Part shown: in pieces, positions 49,486-57,395 of the stretch
How the letters are laid out: the number at the start of each line of letters is the position of its first letter
Position numbering within the stretch: the first letter of the stretch is position 1
Origin: Desulfovibrio sp. TomC
Lineage (GTDB): Bacteria; Desulfobacterota; Desulfovibrionia; Desulfovibrionales; Desulfovibrionaceae
DNA length: 64,000 nucleotides
Assembly: GCF_000801335.2 (NCBI RefSeq)
Contig: NZ_JSEH01000022.1
Location: forward strand, 1-64,000
Direction of reading: 5' to 3'
The notes under the pieces: model-generated
What the model was told of the DNA's origin: nothing
The model's database searches: none
What the model saw: only the letters and a program-made list of their open reading frames with translations
Position numbers and translations under genes: made by a program

Positions 49486-49806
49486 CTACTTCTGCTCCAG
49501 CACAATCTTCCCTTCTTCCAGGCAGGACACCTTGAATTCGTCGCCCAGGGTGAAACCATAGTTTGACAAAAGGGTCGGGGACAGGCGAAGTCCAGTGGTT
49601 GAGAACTTCACATTTCCAGAAACCGCCCGAGTCTCCATCCCTTCGATCTTATAAAACTTTTCATCCATCTGCATCAATTTCAGGAGATGATTTTTCAAAG
49701 TCACCTTATCAATCCCGAAAGAATCAATGATCTGCTGAGCGGTCTTGTTTCCGATAATCAAAGTGCGAAGTTTCACCGCATCGAATTTCGATTCTTTTCC
49801 AGGCAT
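49486..49806 (-). CDS. small HTH plus SpoVT/AbrB-like DNA-binding protein
   Basis: The ATG at 49806 lies 9 nt after AAGGAG and gives 106 residues. The N-terminal half reads as a helix-turn-helix (KTAQQIIDSFGIDKVTLKNH). The C-terminal half (LRLSPTLLSNYGFTLGDEFK then EEGKIVLEQK) has the swapped-hairpin pattern of AbrB/SpoVT domains. The upstream region holds a run of noncoding DNA and repeats. It is probably a small regulator, perhaps of this region. The exact family is not recognised. Confidence 0.75.
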   Translation of the reverse strand: MPGKESKFDAVKLRTLIIGNKTAQQIIDSFGIDKVTLKNHLLKLMQMDEKFYKIEGMETRAVSGNVKFSTTGLRLSPTLLSNYGFTLGDEFKVSCLEEGKIVLEQK

Positions 49807-50611
49807 GGGTAGCGTCTCCTTAGGATTTAATGTCAATGTTCGAGAGTAAACTGTACTGAAAAAACAAAGGATGTCAATACAATCAATTTCGGAAGAGTGG
49901 CTAGATATGGATAACGGCGAGGTCGAATTTGTCACCTGAATTCAAACTTATGTCGCTCCAAAAACGCGGGCAACCGCGCATTTGAAAAGTTCATTATACC
50001 GGATGATTATATTGGAGACACTCCCCTCCCCCTCCAACTTGACCCTGGACCGCCAGCTTCACGCCCATTTACAAGAAACAGGACCTAAAAATGGCAGATT
50101 CCTGCCATCCGGCACCAACCATTTCCAGCACATTTCACCAAAATCAATTTATTCAACCGAAATTACAGAAGAAAACTTCAAATGACACGACACACTTACT
50201 ACACTCCCAAAAGACCGATTTCCCACTCCATCTGCTGAAAATCGAAAAATGCAGCAACCTGCAAAACATAACTACTTAAAATAGCCATATTTTTTTCGGA
50301 GCAAACAGCTCAAGCACCCCATGGGGGAATTTTGGGGGTTGGACTCCTTCCCCGGACACCCCCTGGATTCGCGCCCTAGGCCCCCTTCCTGGGGTTTTTC
50401 CCTAAAGCTCCCCCCTTTGTCTCACCCTGGTCCCAAATCCCAGGGAAGCCCCGTATACTCTCAATGTCCGTTTCCAGTGCCTGCCGTCCCAACCACTCCA
50501 CCTTCCCCGTGACCTGGCCCCAGCACCGAGGGTATTTTTCCCCTTGAACCTGTAACCGCAGGTTCTTGCGGTACTTGCTCGTCTTCTTAATGAAAAATGG
50601 AGGTAAATCCA
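49807..50611. other. 800-nt gap holding repeat copy III
   Basis: The first 150 nt should hold the promoter of the AbrB-like gene. 50,087-50,470 is repeat copy III. I see no gene until the 51-residue protein at 50,612. Confidence 0.5.
50087..50470 (+). repeat. dispersed structured island repeat, copy III
   Basis: P1 at 50,093-50,106 (GGCAGATTCCTGCC), CATCTGCTGAAAATCGAAAA, P2 at 50,250-50,263 where TGCAG/CTGCA replaces TCCAGT/ACTGGA with both arms changed, then ATAACTACTTAAAATAGCCA and the GC block with GGGGGAATTTTGGGGG and CCCCGGACACCCC. Confidence 0.7.
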
Positions 50612-50767
50612 ATGGTTGAGAATCCCTTTGGCCCCGTCTTTATCCCTGGCGCACCTGACCTCGGTCCTGATCCTGAACGTGAAGAGATGCACGACTCCTT
50701 CGAGCGGATGTCGCCGGCCGACCAGGAACAGTTCGTCCAAGAGATGAACGACGCTTCCGACGAGTAA
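50612..50767 (+). CDS. 51-residue acidic protein
   Basis: An ATG at 50612 stands 7 nt after GGAGGT, a strong ribosome site. The 51 residues begin MVENPFGPVFIPGAPDLG and end QEMNDASDE; about a quarter are Asp or Glu. A rho-independent terminator follows directly, so this is a complete small transcription unit. Codon use is more GC-rich than the flanking DNA. Function unknown; the acidity and location recall small phage or plasmid proteins. Confidence 0.72.
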   Translation: MVENPFGPVFIPGAPDLGPDPEREEMHDSFERMSPADQEQFVQEMNDASDE

Positions 50768-50778
50768 GTTTTATGCCG

Positions 50779-50818
50779 ACTTCGCAGGGTGTTAGCAATA
50801 GCATCCTGCGAAGTTTCT
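50779..50818 (+). terminator. terminator of the 51-residue protein gene
   Basis: ACTTCGCAGG pairs with CCTGCGAAGT (10 bp) around a 16-nt loop and is followed by TTTCTTC, 11 nt after the stop codon. Confidence 0.8.
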
Positions 50819-50897
50819 TCACCTATCACTTCTTCTTGAGCAACTTCTTAAACAGAGAACATTCCTGACAACCTTTATAAAAACAAAGGCCAAAACT

Positions 50898-51125
50898 ATG
50901 GAGAAAAATCATCAAGACCTTCTTGATCTAAAATCGGAGATAATCAATGGATTTCATCCAATTGAACAACTTTTCAAGATCATGAGCAAACAATCTGAAG
51001 GAATCCATGACGATATGACCCGTTCATGTGCAGAGGTAGGTTTAGAACTATGTAAAAGCTTTCGATTCAAACTCGATGCCCTTCTAACCACTCAAGAACA
51101 GGAGCAAGAAGATGACCAGCGATAA
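50898..51125 (+). CDS. 75-residue protein of unknown function
   Basis: ATG at 50898, with AAAGG 9 nt upstream. The product is helical and acidic (MEKNHQDLLDLKSEIINGFH ... TTQEQEQEDDQR) with two cysteines and no membrane segment. It overlaps the DUF6573 gene by 14 nt, so the two are translated together. No family recognised. Confidence 0.65.
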   Translation: MEKNHQDLLDLKSEIINGFHPIEQLFKIMSKQSEGIHDDMTRSCAEVGLELCKSFRFKLDALLTTQEQEQEDDQR

Positions 51126-51501
51126 CGAATGGAATCTGATTTATTCGTATACCAGGGCACAAGCAATCGAGGACGGGGTTCTAATCGATGTCACCGACGC
51201 GGCCAAGGGAGTCGGGTTCAAGGTGCATACTGTCGTAACCGCTACCCTTTACAACGGATACGTCGAACCACCCACCGGGCTGACAGGCGAGGGTCAGTCC
51301 ACAGCTGGCCGCCTCCATGATCTGCTGTTCCTAGTGCTCTGTGCAGCCAGAAAGAATCACGCCGGCGCGGATCGAGCGACAGTCCGGGTCGCATTCCTCA
51401 TGGCCCCTGGGAAAACGGAGACGGTGGACGTCATCGTGCACATTGGTCCTGGTGATCAGGGGGAGCCAGTTCTGACCTTGATGTTGCCCGAGGATGATTG
51501 A
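51112..51501 (+). CDS. DUF6573 family protein
   Basis: The 129-residue protein, with GGAGCAAGAAG before its ATG, matches the DUF6573 pattern: LIYSYTRAQAIEDGVLIDVT at the start, then GFKVHTVVTATLY, a central RLHDLLFLVLCAARK and a beta-rich end (VDVIVHIGPGDQGEPVLTLM). The family is small, cytosolic and common on plasmids, ICEs and phages; no function is known. Its GC content is clearly higher than that of the neighbouring flagellin centre, pointing to separate origin. Confidence 0.8.
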   Translation: MTSDNEWNLIYSYTRAQAIEDGVLIDVTDAAKGVGFKVHTVVTATLYNGYVEPPTGLTGEGQSTAGRLHDLLFLVLCAARKNHAGADRATVRVAFLMAPGKTETVDVIVHIGPGDQGEPVLTLMLPEDD

Positions 51502-51524
51502 ATGTTGACGGGGGCAATCCCCGG

Positions 51525-51851
51525 TCACTTCTGGATCAGTACCCTGGCCATGGTCAGGATCGCTCGCACTTGCTCTTCACTGGCCCCGGCCAGCAACTCC
51601 AGAAGTTCCTTCTGCACCTGTTCCCGCGTCATGCCGACATCCCCGAGGTCAAAGAGGGATGCCAAATCTTCCTCGAGTGCGGCGGATAATCTTTCGATAT
51701 TCACCAAGGTCGGATTCCCCCTACCCCTCTCGATCTCCCCAACGCTTTGGAGGGACAGCCCCGCCCGCTCCGCAAGCTGCTCCTGGGTCATGTCCTTTGC
51801 CCGGCGCAATGCCCGGACACGTTTCCCGAAAACCTTAAGAATCTCGCCCAT
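51525..51851 (-). CDS. XRE-family transcriptional regulator
   Basis: The 108-residue protein, AAGGACGG before the ATG at 51851, has a standard helix-turn-helix: LRRAKDMTQEQLAERAGLSL, SVGEIERGRGNPTLVNIERL, then a C-terminal helical tail. It is divergent from the flagellin gene (about 210 nt between starts) and convergent with the DUF6573 gene. It could control either its own unit or the flagellin; the sequence cannot decide. Similar to phage and plasmid Cro/C1-type repressors without a peptidase domain. Confidence 0.92.
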   Translation of the reverse strand: MGEILKVFGKRVRALRRAKDMTQEQLAERAGLSLQSVGEIERGRGNPTLVNIERLSAALEEDLASLFDLGDVGMTREQVQKELLELLAGASEEQVRAILTMARVLIQK

Positions 51852-51999
51852 GGAACCGTCCTTTTCGGACAGTCTAGGGCTAGCGAGTCGTTCTTATAAG
51901 AAAGTTAGGTATGTAATTTGCTAGATATTAACAAGTAAACTTTATTTTATGCCAATTTTTCCGCCTGAGCCTTGATTTCTGGTGGTTCAGGCCCCGGGC

Positions 52000-52020
52000 C
52001 ACCGGAAAATAATTCCGGTG
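52000..52020 (+). promoter_or_regulatory. stem-loop in the flagellin 5' leader
   Basis: CACCGGAA pairs with TTCCGGTG around AATAA, 45 nt before the flagellin ATG. It may stabilise the mRNA. No sigma28 consensus with correct spacing was found upstream. Confidence 0.45.
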
Positions 52021-52065
52021 ATTTGCCGGGAAATGCCCGCTGAACAAGGAAGGAGATGCCGCCCC

Positions 52066-54162
52066 ATGGCATTGATCATAAACCACAACCTCATGGCGAT
52101 GAACTCCGCCAGAAATCTGTCAGCCCACTATGGGGCGCTGAGTACGTCGACCCAGCGGTTGTCGTCTGGGCTACGGATCAATTCCGCCGCCGATGACGCT
52201 GCCGGACTCGCTGTCCGGGAGTTAATGCGATCTGATGTCAGCACCTTGAACCAAGGAATAAGGAACGCTAACGATGCCATCTCCATGATCCAGACAGCGG
52301 ATGGGGCCTTACAAGTTGTCGATGAAAAGTTGATTCGGATGAAGGAACTGGCAGAACAAGCAGCTACTGGAACTTACACTGACGATCAAAGAGCGATAAT
52401 AAACAGTGAGTTTCAAGCTATGGCACTTGAAATACAGCGTATTTCAAATGCGACTGACTTCAATGGGATACCTCTTCTTAATGGTAATTTGTCTGGAATA
52501 TCCAATACATCAGGCCTAAATTCTTCTGGACCACTTGTTGTCCATTTTGGCACAAGCAATAACTCAGCAGAAGACTACTATTCCATTTCAATCAATGATT
52601 CAAGACTTCCTTCATTATTTAGCAATGCAAACATCGTTGGATCAGTCTTGCCAGACTCGATACCAATGTACGAACCAGACGGGAGTAGCAAACAAGTAAA
52701 CACATTCACAGCCGGCGACCAAGAATACCCTTCTCTAACTTCAATAGAGGGTGGAAATTTCCTATCCGTATGGCAATCGCAAAACCAAGGGGAAACAGGA
52801 TGGTCGATTCATGGCCAAGTTATGGATGCTGTAGGAAATAAAGTTGGATCTGAATTCCAGGTAAATACATACAACTCTAGCGACCAGACACAACCAAAAA
52901 CAACAACACTAGGGAATGGCAACTTACTTGTCACATGGGCGTCCAATGGACAAGATGGATCTGGACTAGGAGTCTATGGACAGGTTCTTCAAAAAGATGG
53001 CTCAAAAATAGGAAGTGAATTTCGGCTAAACAACACGACACCAAACGATCAACAAACATCCATACAATATGTAGGAAATCCTTTGGTTGCCTTGGACGAC
53101 AACCGTTTTGCAGCAGTTTGGTCGTCGGATCAACAAGGAGGCGCAGGGTCGAATACAATATTTAGAATATTCGACAACGAGGGAAATCCTTTAACAAATG
53201 AATCCATTGTCAGCGACCACCCAAACGGATCAAATATAATACCATCAATCACTAAACTTACAAATGGGAATACAATAGTCACATACTCTGGAGGAGGCGG
53301 GGGCGGCCCTGACCCAAGTAGTTATGGGATTTATTCTCAAGAATATGACACAAGTGGGGCAAAAGTTGGGAACAACACATTAGTCAACGATTATACGTCA
53401 AATTCTCAAAACTGGTCATCCGTCCAATCTCTTTCAGACGGAAAATATGTTGTCTCTTGGTCATCATTCGAACAAGACACTCCGACTAGCTGGGGTGTTT
53501 ATGCAAAGATATACAATCAGGACGGCACAGTATACAAACCTGAATTTAAGGTGAACGAAGCAACAACTAACGACCAACACGCGCCCGTTATCGCAGACCT
53601 TAAAAACGGATCATTCATTGTTTCCTATAATTCAGGGGGGTTTGATGGAAAAATTGGATGGGCGACTGGCGCACAAATCTTCGCCTATAACGGATCAAAA
53701 CTTGGGAATGAATTTATGGTTAACAGCGAATCCACAGGGAATCAATCAAATCCAGCGATTACAGCATTAGACGATGGAAGCTACGCGATAGCTTACAACA
53801 ACGATGCGGGAGAAGATCCTTCTGGCGTTGGAATTTCCGTTAGAATTTACCAACCCCTCCTAGACATAAGAACACAAACCCGAGCTCAAGATCATCTGGA
53901 AAAAATATCATCAGCGATGGTAAAAACAAACAACATCAGAGCAAACCTTGGAGCAACACAGAACCGACTCGAAAACACCATCTCAAACATCCAAATCCAA
54001 GCGGAGAATCTCCAAGCCGCTGAATCGCAAATATCTGATACAGACGTTGCCCAAGAAATGACCTCATTTGTGAAAGAACAAATACTAGCTCAAGCAGCAG
54101 TTGCCATGCTATCGCAAGCGAATTCTTTGCCAAAGATGGCATTACAAATCATACAGGGCTAA
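52066..54162 (+). CDS. flagellin with a seven-repeat beta-propeller-like insert
   Basis: The ATG at 52066, 10 nt after AGGAG, gives 698 residues. Residues 1 to about 140 are a normal flagellin D0/D1 N-part (MALIINHNLMAMNSARNLSA, SGLRINSAADDAAGLAVREL) and 598-698 the C-part (LGATQNRLENTISNI, ending LPKMALQIIQG). Instead of a usual variable domain, residues about 210-597 contain seven repeats of some 47-60 residues: QVNT...DQ..P..T.L..GN.L..W.S..QDG.G.GVYGQV...DG.K.GSEF. This repeat type is known from large adhesins and is thought to form propeller blades. The protein should build a filament with propellers on its surface. It is a lone gene, with no other flagellar gene nearby. Confidence 0.9.
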   Translation: MALIINHNLMAMNSARNLSAHYGALSTSTQRLSSGLRINSAADDAAGLAVRELMRSDVSTLNQGIRNANDAISMIQTADGALQVVDEKLIRMKELAEQAATGTYTDDQRAIINSEFQAMALEIQRISNATDFNGIPLLNGNLSGISNTSGLNSSGPLVVHFGTSNNSAEDYYSISINDSRLPSLFSNANIVGSVLPDSIPMYEPDGSSKQVNTFTAGDQEYPSLTSIEGGNFLSVWQSQNQGETGWSIHGQVMDAVGNKVGSEFQVNTYNSSDQTQPKTTTLGNGNLLVTWASNGQDGSGLGVYGQVLQKDGSKIGSEFRLNNTTPNDQQTSIQYVGNPLVALDDNRFAAVWSSDQQGGAGSNTIFRIFDNEGNPLTNESIVSDHPNGSNIIPSITKLTNGNTIVTYSGGGGGGPDPSSYGIYSQEYDTSGAKVGNNTLVNDYTSNSQNWSSVQSLSDGKYVVSWSSFEQDTPTSWGVYAKIYNQDGTVYKPEFKVNEATTNDQHAPVIADLKNGSFIVSYNSGGFDGKIGWATGAQIFAYNGSKLGNEFMVNSESTGNQSNPAITALDDGSYAIAYNNDAGEDPSGVGISVRIYQPLLDIRTQTRAQDHLEKISSAMVKTNNIRANLGATQNRLENTISNIQIQAENLQAAESQISDTDVAQEMTSFVKEQILAQAAVAMLSQANSLPKMALQIIQG

Positions 54163-54201
54163 CTTTGTCGGGTTAAACGTTTTGCCTTGCCCCCTTTCCC
54201 G

Positions 54202-54375
54202 CTACCATTTCGTCTTGTCGAACACTCCTCGTTGGGAGAGTTCTTTCTCTTTGTACTGGTCAAAGCTGAAGAATCCAGGAACAGAGCCTTTCTTCTGACC
54301 TTTCTTCTTGCCAACAGTCAGAGCAAGAACGACGATTATGCCCATGACCAGGGCTGATCCTATGAACCATTCCAT
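54202..54375 (-). CDS. 57-residue single-pass membrane protein
   Basis: ATG at 54375 (an in-frame ATG at 54396 adds seven residues). One N-terminal membrane segment (EWFIGSALVMGIIVVLALTV) is followed by a basic stretch GKKKGQKKG and a soluble tail to KTKW. It lies 9 nt after another tiny membrane-protein gene on the same strand. No family recognised; the topology suits a small membrane regulator or holin-like protein. Confidence 0.6.
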   Translation of the reverse strand: MEWFIGSALVMGIIVVLALTVGKKKGQKKGSVPGFFSFDQYKEKELSQRGVFDKTKW

Positions 54376-54383
54376 GGTTACCA

Positions 54384-54518
54384 CTACTTCTTCCACTTTC
54401 CATCGCGATATCTTTTAAAGATTCTTGGCATCACATACGTAGCTTCTCTATACAACGTCAGAGTAACATAAAAGACCAACCCCAAACAGAGACCAATGGC
54501 AATTGCCTGCAATTCCAT
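54384..54518 (-). CDS. 44-residue single-pass membrane protein
   Basis: ATG at 54518 behind AGGTAGGTAGTT. The product starts MELQAIAIGLCLGLVFYVTL with a membrane segment and ends in a basic tail (RIFKRYRDGKWKK). It precedes the 57-residue membrane protein gene by 8 nt, so the two form a tiny operon convergent with the flagellin gene. Function unknown. Confidence 0.55.
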   Translation of the reverse strand: MELQAIAIGLCLGLVFYVTLTLYREATYVMPRIFKRYRDGKWKK

Positions 54519-54590
54519 AACTACCTACCTGAAATTATTATGGTAATATTTATTAAAACCGAGAAATATCAATCAGTTAGTTGAAACCTG

Positions 54591-54667
54591 TTTTCGGATT
54601 ACACGCACGAATTCCATACGGAAATCCGAGGAAATAGCTGCGTTGCTCTTCGAGCAAAAGTGGTGAA
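54591..54667 (+). repeat. 80-nt duplicated block, copy 1
   Basis: It shares AATTCCATACG, AAATCCGAGG and the unbroken AATAGCTGCGTTGCTCTTCG continuing to GTGG with 57,071-57,150; only a handful of bases differ in about 78. Confidence 0.85.
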
Positions 54668-54854
54668 TCTGCCGCTGCCGTTTTAGCATATGCAAAGCTC
54701 TGACCGAGCGACAATCCGAATTGCTTCCCTTCGCTCTGGGTGACGAAGAAGAACAGGCCATGATGAATATCCTGCCAGAGGACGATGAGTTGACGTGGCA
54801 AAAGGCCAAGCAAAAGTTGATTGTTGCAAGGTCTTCCACCAAAACCTCCCTCTG

Positions 54855-55262
54855 GAAATGGCAGGATCCTGCCGACAGGCATCATCATTATGAATCTATT
54901 CCACAAAAAATTGAGTATTCTACTGACATCATGGTATAAATTTCATACAGCCCCCCTCCGACCACACACAAACACGCCCAACTGTTATTGACGCTAAGCA
55001 GAACTACCTCCTATCCAGGCCCCGGAAAATCCGTAGACACAACCCCTTGCATCTCATAACTAGCTAAAATATCGATATTTAATTTCAATAAGGAGTCTAA
55101 GCTCCCCTTGGGGTAATTTTCGGGTTTGTCACCTTCCCCAACACCTTCCTATTTCGCGACACCCTGCCACCAACTAGTATTTGACCCGGCTCCCCCCTTA
55201 TCCTAGATCTGGGTTTGAACCCCAGATGCCACCCCGGAGACTCCCTACGTCCTTTCCCAGGC
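54855..55262 (+). repeat. dispersed structured island repeat, copy IV
   Basis: P1 is perfect here (GGCAGGATCCTGCC, 54,860-54,873). CATAACTAGCTAAAATATCG matches copy III, then comes the GC block CTCCCCTTGGGGTAATTTTC. P2 is not obvious in this copy. Confidence 0.65.
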
Positions 55263-55692
55263 GAAGCATTCATCACCGCTGAGCAGAAACACAAGATAAA
55301 CATCACTATTTTATTGAAATTTCAAAATGATTGTGAAAATATCTTTCTCCACAGAGTAGCCCCATTTTGAGCTAGTGTATCTCGTGGCACCCCCGATGGA
55401 ATCGCTAGCCGAAGAGAGTCAATGCCACTTTAACAATCTGTTCCGGTTACTATTTGGCACTACTTTTTTGAATATTTACAGCCAGAGAATAGATACAAAA
55501 CAAAAATCTTATGATTTTTAAATACACTACGTTGTCAATTTCGACTCCGAAATTTTGTATCGACAGGCCAAGAGTCACCGGCAGAATTCATGATCTGAAT
55601 GTTAGGAATTTATTGCATATTTAAGAACGTTAACGATTACTGGCGATATCCTCTCCATGTCAAGCATGACACTTCAACAAAAGAGGCATTTT

Positions 55693-56883
55693 ATGTCTAA
55701 AACTATCTACACTGTCACAACTGGTTGGAACAAATTAAAGAACTACAACAAAGCTAATGCCGATGGCCTGCTTGCGAGAATATCCAGAAACAATAAAACC
55801 ATTTATTCTAAATTTTTAAACAAAGAAAATACAATCCTTTTTGAAGGTTCGGACAAAGAACAAGCTCTAAAAATAAAAGCACTGCTGACACGTGTTGGTA
55901 TTTATGCAGTTGTAGATGAAAAGGCACTTGTCGTTAGCAAAAAATCTGCACCAGATAAAAATCCTATCGCAACCGCCCAAAGGACAAACATAACAATTGA
56001 CTTAATTTTACAGAAAATATTCAACTACACAAGGTTGCTTATAATATTTCCGGTTTTGGCATTTTCAAAAATCTGCAAGAGAAAAATTTCCACTAAGCAA
56101 TCCTTCGTGATATTGGCGGTAGTCGCTTTCTTAGGTCTTTACAATGTAGTGTTTGATATAATTTTAAATCCAATCTACGATATCTCATATGAATATTGCA
56201 CCAATTCTTTCGCTACAATAGAAACAATATTCATAATTGCATCCATAGCAAAACACATAACGTCACTGAGCGTAGTTTCATTAACAGGGATTAGTGAATT
56301 TGTCAGTAGGATATCTGGATTCTTAGAGAACGGATTAATAGCCCTAACGGCACAAACAGTGTTGCTAAAAATTATCCAACAAGGATTTCTATTCAAGACA
56401 GGACTAACGTTTGGATTCGGGTTTGGAATATTTGATACTTCGAGAAAATTTGGTGAAAAAATTGTATTTTTTACAGTCTTCCTTTATGCGTTTATGCCAC
56501 TTCTTGTTGTCGCAGAAACATACGTATTCAATCAAGTCACTTCACAACAAATTCAAAACATCAACGATGAATACGGGAGGAACGGCGGCGCAATAGGACT
56601 TTCAAAGAAAGCAGCAGTTGGAGTCACAACGTTTGTACTCGACAAAGCAAAAGAATTCATATCGAACGAAACACCCAATGCCCCAAATAAAGATATCAAA
56701 GGATTAAAAGATTTTTTCGCTACCATTCTAAACGGCATAATATACATACTCGTTTCTGTAATATTATTGAATGTTTTGTCTCCATATATTTTATACAGAC
56801 TATTTAAAACTTTCTTTTTAAGCGCAATAGACAGCGACAAGTTCGTTTCATTGTTCGAACCCAGCAAAATACAAAAGGACTGA
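55693..56883 (+). CDS. multi-pass membrane protein of unknown function
   Basis: The ATG at 55693, 8 nt after AAGAGG, gives 396 residues (two upstream ATGs lack a ribosome site). Residues 1 to about 90 are soluble, with KEQALKIKALLTRVGIYAVV, a beta-alpha unit like that of small signal-transducing DUF2007 proteins. Hydrophobic segments lie near 138-160, 200-220, 265-290 and 355-380 (GIIYILVSVILLNVLSPYIL). A charged stretch of about 60 residues (QIQNINDEYGRNGG ...) sits between the last two. No catalytic motif is seen. It is a single AT-rich gene with no recognised relatives. Confidence 0.75.
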   Translation: MSKTIYTVTTGWNKLKNYNKANADGLLARISRNNKTIYSKFLNKENTILFEGSDKEQALKIKALLTRVGIYAVVDEKALVVSKKSAPDKNPIATAQRTNITIDLILQKIFNYTRLLIIFPVLAFSKICKRKISTKQSFVILAVVAFLGLYNVVFDIILNPIYDISYEYCTNSFATIETIFIIASIAKHITSLSVVSLTGISEFVSRISGFLENGLIALTAQTVLLKIIQQGFLFKTGLTFGFGFGIFDTSRKFGEKIVFFTVFLYAFMPLLVVAETYVFNQVTSQQIQNINDEYGRNGGAIGLSKKAAVGVTTFVLDKAKEFISNETPNAPNKDIKGLKDFFATILNGIIYILVSVILLNVLSPYILYRLFKTFFLSAIDSDKFVSLFEPSKIQKD

Positions 56884-57070
56884 TCTTTATGTTTTCCAAA
56901 AAATTGACTCACCCTACCAATGAGCTGTCAACCGCAGGAATTTGGGCCAAAAAAAATGAAATGAACAGGATATAAATTCAATTCAATAAACCTTGAAAAA
57001 CGCTTCGCCAAGACGGTCACTGGCTGGCATGTCAGAAAAAGCTACGCAAAAACTGGCTGTTAGAGAATCG

Positions 57071-57150
57071 TTCTTCGGTTTGCAACGCACTAATTCCATA
57101 CGAAAATCCGAGGGAATAGCTGCGTTGCTCTTCGAGCAAAAGTGGTTAAT
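57071..57150 (+). repeat. 80-nt duplicated block, copy 2
   Basis: Near-identical to 54,591-54,667. Both copies are followed about 150-200 nt later by a P1 palindrome. Confidence 0.85.
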
Positions 57151-57297
57151 GGAAAGTTATTCTGGTGCAAATTTATCCATCAAGTGGTAAAGCAAAAAGT
57201 CTCACCCCGGATTTTGGAGCACTGGCCGTCCAAAGTGGGGAGTGAAGTGGGAACTCAGCGAAAAAACTGTTTCTCAGACCATGAGGACGGCAACAAT

Positions 57298-57395
57298 GGC
57301 AGGACTCTGCCATTTCGCAGGTGCATTTTCACCAGAAACGTCATCAATCCATCGTCTTACCCACAAAATCGAGTAGCTGCACAGAAAAGGAAGTC
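57298..57395 (+). repeat. dispersed structured island repeat, short copy V
   Basis: P1 (GGCAGGACTCTGCC), then GTGCATTTTCACCAGAAA (compare GCACATTTCACCAAAA in copy III) and ATCCATC. The GC block is missing. One more P1 alone lies at 57,442-57,455. Confidence 0.5.

Larger units (their letters stand above)
54519..55692. other. 1.2-kb gap with repeats and gene debris
   Basis: It contains the 80-nt duplicated block (54,591-54,667), repeat copy IV (54,855-55,262) and 400 nt of AT-rich DNA that should hold the promoter of the next gene. A 72-codon frame at 54,721-54,939 crosses the P1 palindrome and is probably not a gene. Confidence 0.5.

Noticed and set aside
51937-51960. Sigma28-like TAAACTTT...GCC element before the flagellin
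   Set aside because: The spacer is about 7 nt rather than the 11-15 expected and the -10 part does not match.
54721-54939. 72-codon plus-strand frame
   Set aside because: It runs across the P1 palindrome of repeat copy IV, has a weak ribosome site and no family resemblance.
56993-57190. 65-codon frame across the duplicated 80-nt block
   Set aside because: No ribosome site, and the frame is ended by a stop in the other copy; better explained as repeat DNA.
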